A DNA stretch of 64,000 nucleotides from Nostocales cyanobacterium LEGE 11386 (GTDB lineage Bacteria; Cyanobacteriota; Cyanobacteriia; Cyanobacteriales; Nostocaceae), in assembly GCA_015207155.1 (NCBI GenBank), contig JADEXK010000029.1, positions 1-64,000 on the forward strand, written 5' to 3'. A program made the position numbers and the translations under genes. Positions 8,257 through 18,400 of this stretch are shown here, in pieces. Each line of letters begins with the position of its first letter. Position 1 is the first letter of the stretch. The notes beneath the pieces were generated by a model. It saw only the letters and a list, made by a program, of their open reading frames with translations. It was not told the DNA's origin and did not search any database.

Positions 8257-8564
8257 ACGTGAGTTCGACAACTATCAAAAACCCCTCTCCAAACCTCTCC
8301 CCGGCAAGACTATCCATTACCCACATTTTTCTTTACAATCTTGAAACCTTTGTTTCATAACCATCTTAGAGCCTAAGGGGCTAGGCATACTTGACAAATT
8401 CGCCCTTTCTATTCTCGCTAAAAATGCATTTTTATTGAGAATAAACGACGAACGAATCAAGTTTAGAAGAAACGAGAGCAATCGCTCTTACAAATGTTGA
8501 GAAAGATCCGGGTAATGGATAGGCGTGTCGGAGAGGGGTTGGGGTGGGTTCATCGAATTCACGT
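8257..8564. mobile_element. MITE copy 1 (308 bp) with 7-bp target duplication
   Basis: The element is bounded by imperfect inverted ends ACGTGAGTTCGAC and ATCGAATTCACGT and flanked by a direct repeat TGAATTA (8250-8256 and 8565-8571). Subterminal CCCCTCTCC-rich arms face GGAGAGGGG arms. It has no coding frame. A second element with the same ends and subterminal arms, in inverse orientation, lies at 61113-61301 with its own 7-bp duplication. The internal sequence differs because this copy contains another element with its own inverted ends. Confidence 0.8.
8310..8522. mobile_element. Second small element nested inside MITE copy 1
   Basis: Perfect 13-bp inverted ends CTATCCATTACCC (8310-8322) and GGGTAATGGATAG (8510-8522) bound about 213 bp without a coding frame. 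They can also be read as a TA duplication around TCCATTACCC ends, as in IS630/Tc1-type insertions, but that is an inference. An internal palindrome lies around 8420-8445 (TATTCTC opposite GAGAATA). Confidence 0.55.
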
Positions 8565-8686
8565 TGAATTAAACAGTTTGGTGGCAATGGGTTTACAAAT
8601 ACCGCCAAAAGCTCTTGCCAAGAGACTTGAGACTGACAGTTTTAGTACTTAGTAGGGCTATAAGCGCAGCTATTTACAACACTCTT

Positions 8687-10423
8687 TTATGCCGGATAAA
8701 TCCGCAGACGTCGATTTGGTTCTTCACCAAAACTATCAGATTTGAGCCGATAGTGTTCGACCAACTCATGTTGCATTTTGCGTACTTGGGAAGAACGGGG
8801 CAATAACTCGACTGGCTGTCCTTTGGGAATGACAATCTGCTCTACGGCAAGTCTAGCTTCTTCTAAGGCATCCATCTCATCATCGCTGCCACTGTGCAGA
8901 AACAGTTGCAGTTCTCGGTCATCGGTCATTTCTGGGTCTTCAATGTTCAGCAACCGCCGCAAACCACGGGTAATCTGCGGTATGGTGCTGGACTTAATCA
9001 TGTGAATTGGCACATGTCGGGCTTTGGCCATTTGCCTTAATTTAGCGTGGTTTTTGACGTGCGATCGCAGTGCCAAAATTGCATCAGCATTATCAATCTC
9101 TTTTGTCAATACCACTGGCAGAGTGAGTACGCTAATTACCTGTTCTAATTGGTGGCGACTGACTCCATAGGGATAAATGTGCAGTGGCAAATCTTCGCCG
9201 TTTGGCCCCGCTTGTCTGCTAGTACTGATTTCAATGCTTTCAGCGTAATTGAAAGATTCATCCAGCAATCGGTCAAATTCACTGCGTCCAGTCATCCGCT
9301 CTCGCTCTAAAGACAATGGCGGCAGTGCTACCATTTGTCCTGATGAACGCCAGCCGTTACTCTGTCGTGCTGGTGGGAAAGACCCCTCGGCTGCTGCTAC
9401 GTTTCCACCACGACCGTTGACTACGGATAACTGGCGTGTAATTGAAACTTTCCCTTGCTCATCAACAGTTCTCGTTTGTGGACTAGGCTGACGCCCCCTC
9501 AAAAGAGTATCTACTGTATCAGCCACACTTTCGTGTACTACCCAGCGTTGCCTTTCTAACATTTCCACAGCAATCTCGAAGGTGGGAGGAGCTTTACGTT
9601 CCAAAACTGTCTTTTGACTGCCCCGCCTCCTGGCTTCGTCATCTCCTAAAGTCACAGCCTGTATTCCCCCAACTAAATCAGAAAGGGTGGGGTTTTTGAT
9701 CAGGTTTTCAATTTGGTTACCATGGGCAGTACCGACCAATTGCACACCCCGTTCAGCAATGGTACGCGCCGCTAAAGCTTCTAATTCTGTACCAATTTCA
9801 TCAATGACGATGACTTCTGGCATATGGTTTTCTACTGCCTCAATCATTACCTGATGCTGAAGTTCGGGTTGTGCTACTTGCATTCGCCTCGCTCGACCAA
9901 TGGCAGGGTGAGGTACATCACCATCCCCAGCGATTTCGTTGGAAGTATCAATAATTACTACACGCTTATGCAAGTCATCTGCCAAAACACGGGCAATTTC
10001 TCTTAAAGCGGTAGTTTTACCCACACCAGGTCTTCCCAGCATGAGAATTGATTTGCCAGTTTCTACCAAATCGCGGATCATGCCAATTGTGCCAAATACC
10101 GCCCGACCAACGCGACAGGTTAGGCCAATAATCCTACCACTGCGGTTACGCATAGCGCTGATGCGATGCAATGTTTGCTCAATTCCTGCTCGATTATCTC
10201 CGCTAAAGGTTCCAACTCGCTGAATACAATCGTCTATTTGTGCTTGAGTGACGGGTATTTCGCTCAGATACTCAGCTTGATGAGGAAAGCGAGCCTCTGG
10301 GCAACGACCCAGATCCAAGACCACTTCAACTAAACTATCCCGTTGAGGATGATTCTCTAGTACTTGTCGCAGGTCTTGAGGCAAAATGTCTAATAACTTT
10401 TGGAGATCTTCTTTAATCGTCAT
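8687..10423 (-). CDS. ycf45: R3H domain AAA-type ATPase (Ycf45-like)
   Basis: Homologue of the SpoIIIAA-like ATPase encoded as ycf45 in some plastids; the cellular role is not established. An N-terminal helical region precedes the ATPase core with Walker A GRPGVGKTT near residue 130 and Walker B VIVIDEIGT near 195. A charged linker follows, then a second part ending in an R3H-type nucleic-acid-binding region. Its hallmark is an Arg-x3-His pair late in the chain, with GEEPNRR close to the C-terminus. The start is taken at the ATG at 10423, where family-like sequence begins, although the frame is open to 10498 inside the upstream gene. It lies 40 bp behind ldpA and is probably co-transcribed with it. 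Confidence 0.85.
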   Translation of the reverse strand: MTIKEDLQKLLDILPQDLRQVLENHPQRDSLVEVVLDLGRCPEARFPHQAEYLSEIPVTQAQIDDCIQRVGTFSGDNRAGIEQTLHRISAMRNRSGRIIGLTCRVGRAVFGTIGMIRDLVETGKSILMLGRPGVGKTTALREIARVLADDLHKRVVIIDTSNEIAGDGDVPHPAIGRARRMQVAQPELQHQVMIEAVENHMPEVIVIDEIGTELEALAARTIAERGVQLVGTAHGNQIENLIKNPTLSDLVGGIQAVTLGDDEARRRGSQKTVLERKAPPTFEIAVEMLERQRWVVHESVADTVDTLLRGRQPSPQTRTVDEQGKVSITRQLSVVNGRGGNVAAAEGSFPPARQSNGWRSSGQMVALPPLSLERERMTGRSEFDRLLDESFNYAESIEISTSRQAGPNGEDLPLHIYPYGVSRHQLEQVISVLTLPVVLTKEIDNADAILALRSHVKNHAKLRQMAKARHVPIHMIKSSTIPQITRGLRRLLNIEDPEMTDDRELQLFLHSGSDDEMDALEEARLAVEQIVIPKGQPVELLPRSSQVRKMQHELVEHYRLKSDSFGEEPNRRLRIYPA

Positions 10424-10463
10424 GCTTTCTATGGTGACGTTTTGAGAGATAACGAACGAGCGA

Positions 10464-11615
10464 TTAGCGCTCCTGCTGTGACTTGATCTGGGAAACAAGA
10501 GAATGGGCTAGCTCTACAGCTGGCCAGAGTAATTCGGGTTCTTCTTCGAGGCGGATTTTCGCCTTGACACTGGTGTGATTCACCTCCTGATTCTCTAACT
10601 GTTCGAGAATTGGTGACAGCAGTACACGGGCGTAGCTACCATAAGCTACTCCGGAGACATAGTGCTGAGTGCTGAGTGCTGAGTGCTGAGTACTATCCTC
10701 AGCACTCTTCAACAGTCCCATTGCCTTTAACTTAGCAACGGTGTAGCTATTAGTGCCACCTGCTAACTGCACATATCCCGGTAATTTAGCTGCCAAAACT
10801 TTTTGCCCTAATTTCACTGCTGCTAAAGTAGTGCCATTTCCAATATCACCACTCATAGGACGACCGTCAGTTTGCCAAATTAAGGCACTACACAATGGGG
10901 TAATTAAATCAGTAATTGCATGTAGATAATCAATCATGCCTTCACCATCGGGACAGCTAATGGCTACTACCTTGAGTTGATTAACCCACGGTGAAATTAC
11001 TTGCCATAATTGCCGAAATTCTGCCAACCGTCCTACTTTTGTATGAATTTCTACGGCATCTACTCCCGTTGACATTACCAATGACGCGATCGCTGTCGCC
11101 GTGGACATATATGATTTTGTATAAATTTTATCATATGGACAAACTGGTATGCAACGACCGCAGCCATAGCACTTTTGGGATTCCACTCCCGAAAAATTTA
11201 CACTGAGCGCAGCCGAAGTGTTGTCTATACGGTTAAAGACGATCGCTTGTGCCGGGCAAATCGTTTCACAGGGTTTAGGGCAATCTGTGGGACATTGAGT
11301 AAAGTTAAACTCTGCTTTGCGAAAATGGGGGTCTTCTCCATCATTCAAGCTGACCATCAAAAAGGGTGGGTTGCCTTTATAGCCATAGCCTCGCTCCTTA
11401 GCATCTCTCACCAGATGCCTGGCTACTTGTAAGGCTGACTGTGCTGCTGCTATCACTGCCGGATCAGCTGCCACATCTATACAGTCAGCGCCTGCCAAAG
11501 TGTAGGCTAATGTTAAACTTCTGACTGCCGGCAGATGTTGGAAGCTGGCTCCGCAGATGAGCTTGAACCAGTGACCTTCTTTCAGAGATTGTAAAGGGGC
11601 GAACAAATCAGTCAC
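10464..11615 (-). CDS. ldpA: LdpA, iron-sulphur protein linked to light input of the circadian clock
   Basis: Matches cyanobacterial LdpA, an Fe-S protein that senses cellular redox state and modulates the Kai clock. Two [4Fe-4S]-type motifs are visible: Cys108, 112, 116 and 120 (CPTDCPKPCETIC) and Cys149, 152, 155 and 159 (CYGCGRCIPVC). The 383 residues have no signal or membrane segment. A heptamer tandem repeat at 10661-10691 encodes the serine/histidine-rich segment STQHSALSTQHY near residue 310. This segment is probably a tolerated insertion in a surface loop. The gene precedes the ycf45-like gene on the same strand. Confidence 0.9.
   Translation of the reverse strand: MTDLFAPLQSLKEGHWFKLICGASFQHLPAVRSLTLAYTLAGADCIDVAADPAVIAAAQSALQVARHLVRDAKERGYGYKGNPPFLMVSLNDGEDPHFRKAEFNFTQCPTDCPKPCETICPAQAIVFNRIDNTSAALSVNFSGVESQKCYGCGRCIPVCPYDKIYTKSYMSTATAIASLVMSTGVDAVEIHTKVGRLAEFRQLWQVISPWVNQLKVVAISCPDGEGMIDYLHAITDLITPLCSALIWQTDGRPMSGDIGNGTTLAAVKLGQKVLAAKLPGYVQLAGGTNSYTVAKLKAMGLLKSAEDSTQHSALSTQHYVSGVAYGSYARVLLSPILEQLENQEVNHTSVKAKIRLEEEPELLWPAVELAHSLVSQIKSQQER
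10661..10709. repeat. STRR heptamer repeat inside ldpA, with palindrome
   Basis: About 4.5 copies of AGTGCTG (10661-10691) lie in the ldpA coding sequence. The last copy is followed by the inverse CTCAGCACTC (10699-10708), so that a 10-bp hairpin GAGTGCTGAG / CTCAGCACTC with a 7-nt loop forms. The reading frame stays open. Confidence 0.8.
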
Positions 11616-11992
11616 ATTTCTATTATGCTTTTATAGGACTAAAAATAGTAGTCTCTAATATATAAAAAGTGTTGATTTCCTCATTCTCAGTTCTTAGTAG
11701 CTAGGCTCGCATTCTTGGCATCGGCTGTCAACCCTATATAGTAAAAGATTCTGCTGTCATTTTTGTGAATTAGGTATAGTTTTATATTGATTGCGAATTG
11801 TAAATATATTCAATAACTTAAACTAGGTCGTTGCAAATAAAATTAACTAGTGTAAAGCCCTGACGGGCATGGCTGCGCTTAACGCGTAGCGACGACCATA
11901 GGAGAAGGTCCTCATTTGTTATTGGTCATTGGTAAGGCTTTTAGTTAAATTTACATTTTGTAATATGGTTCTGTTAATTCCCGCCAATTTAC
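11616..11992. other. Intergenic region with an interspersed palindromic repeat
   Basis: No credible gene. Positions 11852-11902 contain the repeat text AAAGCCCTGACGGGC and TTAACGCGTAGCG, related to sequences at 50928-50975 and 51857-51935. A heptamer-like TTATTGGTCATTGGT stretch follows at about 11918-11932. Confidence 0.5.
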
Positions 11993-13471
11993 TTATTTCT
12001 CAGGTGGTTTGAGGGGAATGGCGATGCCTGCGGCGCTGTATGGAATGCAGATCGCAAACTCTGTACCTTGCCCAGGAGATGAGGCGCAGGTGAGGTGACC
12101 TTGATGTTGTTGCACGATAATTTGGTAACTAATTGATAATCCTAGTCCACTACCTTTGCCTACAGGTTTTGTGGTAAAAAATGGGTCAAATAAACGCGAT
12201 TGTAACAATTCATCTATCCCAGGGCCATTGTCAGCGATCGCAATCTTGACAGTATGAGACTCAATTAATTCTGTACGAATGCGAATCTGTGGATTGGGGT
12301 TGGTTACTTTTGCCAATTTTCTGGGAAGTTCTGATGTCTGACGATTAATTTCTACTCTATGAAAGGTTTCCCTCTGAGCATTTACCGGGCTACGGGAGCT
12401 AACTTTCTGGCTTGTCTCCATTCCTTCTGAAGTTTGAATACTCATAAAAGGATGATCTAACTTATTTTCATCACTTTCTCCTCTCTCTAAGGCATCAATG
12501 GCATTATTCAATAGATGCATAAATACCTGATTCAGTTCACTTGCATAACAGGTAATTAGGGGTAAACTACCATATTCTTTGACTACAGCAATGGCGGGAC
12601 GATTGGCTGTTTCTCTGAGTCGATGTTGTAGCATCACTAGAGTACTATCGATGCCTTCATGGATATTCACTGGCTTCATGTGAGCTTCATCGTGTCTAGA
12701 GAAGTTTTGTAGCGCCAGGACAATTTCTCGAATGCGATCAGATCCTCTGTACATCGCACCCATCAAGTTTTGCAGGTCATTAATAACAAAATTCAGGTCT
12801 ATGTCGTTAACTATTTTCTGAATCTGGGGGTTGGGTTGGGGATATTCCTGTTGATAAGCCTCAATGATATTCACTAAGTCTTGTACATATTGACGCGCAT
12901 ATTGGAGATTACCATAGATAAAACTGATGGGGTTATTAACCTCATGGGCAATTCCTGCTACTAATTGTCCTAGCCCCACCATTTTTTCATTCTGAATCTG
13001 TTGAACTTGAACCGCTTGCAAATTATCAAAAGCTGCTTGCAATAATTGATTTTTTTCTTTCAGTTGGATTTGCAGCGATCGCAAATTAATTTGATTTTCG
13101 ATTCGTGATATTACTTCTGCTCCATGAAAAGGTTTGGTAATATAATCTACACCTCCGACATCAAAGGCTTTTACTTTATCTAAAACATCATCCAGGGCGC
13201 TAATAAAAATGACTGGTACACCACAAGTATGATCATCTGCTTTCAGTTGTTGACAAACTTGATAGCCATCCATACCAGGCATGTTAATATCCAGCAAAAT
13301 CACGTCAGGCAACATCATTTGGCAGGCAGTCAGTGCCATTTTACCGTTTAAGGCTTTGCGAACTTCAAAACCTTTTGCTGTCAACATTGCCGACAGCAGG
13401 CGCAAATTATCTGGGGTATCATCAACCACCAAAACATTGCCTTTATAGTTGTGACTTTTATCTAAATGCAT
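11993..13471 (-). CDS. Response regulator fused to histidine kinase
   Basis: Cytoplasmic signalling protein of 493 residues. It has an N-terminal receiver (VLVVDDTPDN at the start, phospho-acceptor in VILLDINMPGMDGYQ, conserved Lys in YITKPF), a coiled-coil linker, and a histidine kinase with H-box GIAHEVNNPISF near residue 172. The ATPase region shows N-box LNNAIDAL, DNGPGI and GSGLGLSI. A 50-residue low-complexity insertion lies between N-box and G1 box. ATG at 13471 is preferred over a TTG at 13537 because receiver homology starts just after it. It lies downstream of the GGDEF-EAL regulator on the same strand with a gap of about 180 bp. Confidence 0.85.
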   Translation of the reverse strand: MHLDKSHNYKGNVLVVDDTPDNLRLLSAMLTAKGFEVRKALNGKMALTACQMMLPDVILLDINMPGMDGYQVCQQLKADDHTCGVPVIFISALDDVLDKVKAFDVGGVDYITKPFHGAEVISRIENQINLRSLQIQLKEKNQLLQAAFDNLQAVQVQQIQNEKMVGLGQLVAGIAHEVNNPISFIYGNLQYARQYVQDLVNIIEAYQQEYPQPNPQIQKIVNDIDLNFVINDLQNLMGAMYRGSDRIREIVLALQNFSRHDEAHMKPVNIHEGIDSTLVMLQHRLRETANRPAIAVVKEYGSLPLITCYASELNQVFMHLLNNAIDALERGESDENKLDHPFMSIQTSEGMETSQKVSSRSPVNAQRETFHRVEINRQTSELPRKLAKVTNPNPQIRIRTELIESHTVKIAIADNGPGIDELLQSRLFDPFFTTKPVGKGSGLGLSISYQIIVQQHQGHLTCASSPGQGTEFAICIPYSAAGIAIPLKPPEK

Positions 13472-13653
13472 TTCTAACCAAAAGCTATACTTATCATCAT
13501 TGAGGATAGTGAAGCTTCTTGGAGACACCACTAACAAAATTTATCATATCAATTGTTGGCATGTACTAACCTGAGCATCCTTTAGCGTCAGTGTGGTAGA
13601 TAAATATATAGATTAAATAGTTAATTAGCATCATATTACTGTTGCTTTGGTCA

Positions 13654-15489
13654 TTACCATTGGGGTACTGCGTCAATAAGTTTTAGTACTAATTGAGGTT
13701 CTAGTGGTTGAGAGAAGAGATATCCTTGAGCAAAGCCACAATTTAAAATTCTCAGTTTTTCTAATTGTTCTGTGGTTTCAACTCCTTCAGCGATTACCGT
13801 CATGCCCATTGATTCCGCAATTCCAATCATCGCTGGCACTAACCCCATATTTTCTTGATTTTCCTGCATAATTTTGACAAATGATTTATCAATTTTTAGG
13901 GCATTTAACGGAAAACTATGCAGATAACTTAAAGATGAATAACCTGTACCAAAATCATCCATGATTAATTTAATATTTCTTTCCTTTAGCTGATGAATGA
14001 TTGCTTTTACTGCATTAGTGTTTTCCATAATTACGCTTTCTGTAATTTCCAATTCTAAGTTGGCTGGATTTATTTTAGTTTCAGTAATAATTTGATCAAT
14101 TTGTGCTATTAAAGTAGGTTGTGAAAACAATTGTGCACTCAAATTCACACTAATAGTCAGATTTTTTGGTGTTATGGAGTAAGCTTGCCAGATACACAAT
14201 TGCTCACAAGCTGACTGCAATACCCATTTATCAATAGCATTAATTAAACCTGTTTCTTCTGCCACAGGAATAAACTCTGTAGGAGAGATGAGACCACGAA
14301 CTGGATGTTGCCAGCGCACAAGTGCTTCAAATCCAGAAATTCTGCCGGTATTCAGAGAAATAATTGGCTGATAGTAGATGAGGAATTCTTGCCGTTCCAC
14401 AGCCCTACGCAGGTCGTTTTCTAAATCTAAAAGTTGAATTGCTTCCTGATACATGGCTGGATCAAAAACATGATATCTGGCTCTTCCTAGAGCTTTAGCG
14501 CGATACATTGCCGTGTCAGCATCCCGTAGTAGATACTCTGGCTGGTCGTAGTCTTTACTACCCCAATTAATGCCAATACTGGCATTCATAAAGACTTCGT
14601 ATCTTGACAGTTTGAAACTAAGTGATAACTGTTGTAATATCTGCTCGGCAACTTGGATGGCTGTGCTGATATCTGTCAACTTTTCTAAAAGAATCCCAAA
14701 TTCATCGCCACCTAATCGTGCTAAAGTATCGGCTGGTGTCAGACATGCTTGCAGGCGACGAGAAATAGCTATGAGTAATTCATCTCCCACTAAATGCCCC
14801 AAAGAATCATTAACAACTTTAAAGCGATCGCAGTCCAAAAACAAGACAGCAAACTGATAATTGGCTTCTTGTTGAGCCAGATGTAAAGCTTTTTCTAGCC
14901 GCTTAATAAACAAAAATCTATTTGGTAACCCAGTGAGGGAATCATGCAACACCATGTCTAGCAATTTACTTTGTAGTTGCTGACGCGAAGCAATTTCTCC
15001 TTGGAGTTTTTGCAGAGCCTTTTCTAGCTCCCAAGTACGCTGTTTTACCCTTTGTTCTAGTTCGGCGTTTAATTTTAATATTTCTAGTTGCGCCGCCCTC
15101 AATACCATTTGGTTTTGTACACGCACTAAAACTTCTTCAAACTCAAATGGTTTGGGAATATAGTCTACTCCTCCAACTTTAAAGGCTTTCACCTTGTCGA
15201 AAACATCATCTAAAGCACTGATGAAAATTACCGGAATATCTGCGGTGATATCCCATGCTTTCAACCTCTGACAAACTTCATAACCATCTACATCCGGCAT
15301 CATAATATCGAGTAGAATTAGATCCGGTAATACTGTTTGACAAGCAGTTAATGCCATTTGCCAGTTCAAAGCTTTGCGGACGTTATATCCTTCTTTTGTT
15401 AAAAGTGAGGACAAAACTCGCAGATTATCTGCCATGTCATCAATGATCAAAATATCTTTTTTATCAAGGTCTGACCGCTTGTAATTCAT
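13654..15489 (-). CDS. Response regulator with GGDEF and EAL domains
   Basis: Predicted cyclic-di-GMP turnover regulator of 611 residues. A receiver (residues 12-128, LILLDIMMPDVDGYE and YIPKPF) is followed by a coiled coil, a diguanylate cyclase domain with intact RLGGDEFG near 258, and a phosphodiesterase domain with FEALVRW near 388, ELEITES and DDFGTGYSSL near 513. Both catalytic motifs look intact, so it may be bifunctional. Its ATG overlaps the stop of the upstream hybrid kinase by 3 bases within an ATGA motif, so translation is probably coupled and the kinase is its likely partner. Confidence 0.92.
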   Translation of the reverse strand: MNYKRSDLDKKDILIIDDMADNLRVLSSLLTKEGYNVRKALNWQMALTACQTVLPDLILLDIMMPDVDGYEVCQRLKAWDITADIPVIFISALDDVFDKVKAFKVGGVDYIPKPFEFEEVLVRVQNQMVLRAAQLEILKLNAELEQRVKQRTWELEKALQKLQGEIASRQQLQSKLLDMVLHDSLTGLPNRFLFIKRLEKALHLAQQEANYQFAVLFLDCDRFKVVNDSLGHLVGDELLIAISRRLQACLTPADTLARLGGDEFGILLEKLTDISTAIQVAEQILQQLSLSFKLSRYEVFMNASIGINWGSKDYDQPEYLLRDADTAMYRAKALGRARYHVFDPAMYQEAIQLLDLENDLRRAVERQEFLIYYQPIISLNTGRISGFEALVRWQHPVRGLISPTEFIPVAEETGLINAIDKWVLQSACEQLCIWQAYSITPKNLTISVNLSAQLFSQPTLIAQIDQIITETKINPANLELEITESVIMENTNAVKAIIHQLKERNIKLIMDDFGTGYSSLSYLHSFPLNALKIDKSFVKIMQENQENMGLVPAMIGIAESMGMTVIAEGVETTEQLEKLRILNCGFAQGYLFSQPLEPQLVLKLIDAVPQW

Positions 15490-18400
15490 TCTGCCTTTGT
15501 TTTAGTCAATTCCATAATTGTTTCAAACTGATATTTGCTAGCTAGATCACTGAAAAATCGGAAAATCTGAGTTTGATCTGGCGGCATTTGTTGGAGTAAC
15601 TCTAAAATTAAGTCGTCGCTACAACTTGCTGCGGCATGGTGTACACTTTCCAACCACTCAGGCGACATTTGTGACAAATGCCACTGAATGTCAGGTTCGC
15701 TGGTCGATATCTGTGTCTTGGGATTAATAGCTGTTGTTTTAGTGGTTTCTACTGGGCTGATATATTTTACACCTAGATGTTGGCTCACTTTTGCTAGTAA
15801 TAGTTCTCGTGTAAAAGGCTTGCGAATAAAATCATCGCAACCAGTTGATAAAATTTTCTGGCGTTCCTCTTCAAAAGCGCTAGCAGTCAGGGCAATTATG
15901 ACGGTATGAGTATTGGGAAGCCAGTCACTTTGTGAGATAGTGCTTTGTGAAGTCAGTGTGTTGGAGTGCCAACATGTGGGTGAGGTCGCCTGGTGATTCC
16001 AGCACTGCGGTGGAGAAGTTCCCCATGAGGAAATAGGAGGAACTGCTGAAAGGTTTTCTGTTTGAGGTTTACTGGCATCCAATTTTGGAGAATTATAGAC
16101 ACCTGAAGGATAGCAACTAACCTGAGGTTCCGGACGTTGAAGCAATTGGCATTGAGTTTCTTGTCTTGTATTGGTAGCCATATAACTGGCTTCTTTGATT
16201 CCTACTTCAGATGAAACCTGAGTTTTCTGTAACCCATGATTTATGTTGTTAGCTTTAATAATTCTTGTAGCTTCGTAACCATCCATCACAGGCATCCGCA
16301 TATCCATAAAAATCAGGTGTGGTTGCCATGCTATCCATTGAGCGATCGCTTCTTGACCATTTGCCGCTTCTCGCACAGCAAAGCCAAGAGATGACAGTAA
16401 TTTCACGACAACTAAACGACTTTCCATCACATCATCAACTACCAATATCCGGTATTCTGGCTGCCCTGGCGCTAAACCAATGACTTGGCGTTGAGTTTGC
16501 TGGTGGGGAATTTCGCTCTCGCAAGCGGGATTTATTTGAATATCAAAGGTAAATGTACTACCGACACCCAAGGTACTACTGACGGTAATATCACCACCCA
16601 TCAGTTCAACGTATTTTCGGCTAATGGCTAAACCTAGTCCTGTTCCCTGGTGAGATTTTTTGCCAGTTTCTGTTTGCCAAAAAGCTTCAAACAGCAGGTC
16701 AATGTCTTGGGGAGAAATGCCAGCACCAGTATCTTCTACCTCGAAGATTAGGGATGGGGAGGATGAGAAAGTATTTTCGTTATTTTCCCCTTGTCCCCTT
16801 GTCTCCTTGTCTCCTTGTCCCCTTGTCCCGACTCCTACACGTAATGTCACACTACCAATCTCGGTAAATTTGATCGCATTTCCCAAAAGATTGAGCAAGA
16901 CTTGACGCAGTTTGCTTTCGTCAGTTTGCACGTATTGTGGAAGATCAGCAGCATATTCAAATACCAGTTGTAGTCCTTTAGAAGCGGCGCGAAAGCGAAA
17001 CATTTCTTCTAAGCTTTGCAAAAGGCGAATCAAGTCAAAACTGCTGAGATTTAATGTGGTTCTCCCAGCTTCAATTTTTGACATTTCTAAAATGTCGTTG
17101 ATTAAATTGAGGAGATGTTCACCAGCACGATTGATAATTGCCAAGTTTTCTTGATGTTCGCCGCATAGAGAATTGTCATAGCTCATGACTTGGGTGAAGC
17201 CGAGAATAGCATTGAGTGGGGTGCGTAATTCATGGCTCATGTTAGCAAGAAACTCACTTTTAGCGTGGTTTGCTCTCTCCGCTACTTGTTGTCCCTGTGC
17301 TGCAATTTTTTGAGATTGAATCAGTTCTTGTTGAACGGTTTGTAATTGAATCAGTCGGTTCTGACTTTCTGATAACGCCTCATTTAAAACTTTCATTTCA
17401 GCATGTTTTGCGGCCAAAGCTGCAAAGGAAGTTTGTAATTGCTTGGCCATACTGTTAAATGATTTGGCTAGCTCCTCTAGTTCTTGGGATTGCTGAATTG
17501 TGGAAATCTGCTGTGATTCGCCTGAGACGATTTTTTTAGCTGATATGTTGAATTGCATAATTGGTTTGATCACCCAGCGATCAGTCCAAATGCCAATTTC
17601 TATAGCCAATAACAAAGCAGCTACACATAGTAGGACAGTGATGCGAGTATTGTGATTAATTTGCTCCCTAAATTCGGCTTGAGGAATTACCACCACGATT
17701 AGCCAATCTAAGCCTAGTTTGTCTTGCCAACTTTTAACCTGCACAAAATAACGCTCTCCGGTGTCAGTAAAGTTGAATTGTTGCTTATCTACAATAAACT
17801 CTAGGCTGCTCAATTTTTGGAGCAAATTCTGTGTTGTCAGTCGAATCAAGGAATCCTGGCTATTAATTGCTAAAAGGCGTTGCTTTTGACCATTCGTGAC
17901 TGTGTATGATGGCTCTGTGGTAGAAGAAGCTACTAGTAGCCCAGATCTCTCTAAAATAAAGGCTTTTCCTGATTGTCCAATTTTTAAGTTGGCTAAAAAA
18001 TTGTCAATTTGTGACAACATCACATCGACACTAATGACTCCAACCAGCTGATTAGTAGGATCGTAAAGAGGATAACTAGATGATATGGATAAAATATCTG
18101 GGTGGTCTTTCCGTTGATAAATTTGACTCCAAACGGGTTTACCTAGTCTGACTGCATCTGTGTACCAAGCTTCTAGACGAGGCTCATAGTCTTTGATTTC
18201 CTTAATTTGTATCCGATTTCCTTGGTTATCTGTCGTGTAAACATAAAGTTTGCCGATGCCGTTATCTGCGGAAATTTCGTTGATTAAAAGGTGATTATCT
18301 AGACGTTCAACGCCAATAAATTCACCGTTGGGATGGGCAAAGTTTTTATGGCCAATCTTAAAAACCCGCATCTGTTGCCAAAAGTAATGTGCAGTTGTTT

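Noticed and set aside
10661..10691. CRISPR-like repeats
   Set aside because: The units are 7-bp contiguous heptamers without spacers; this is an STRR repeat. The same applies to 16787-16829, 23686-23705 and 32917-32942.
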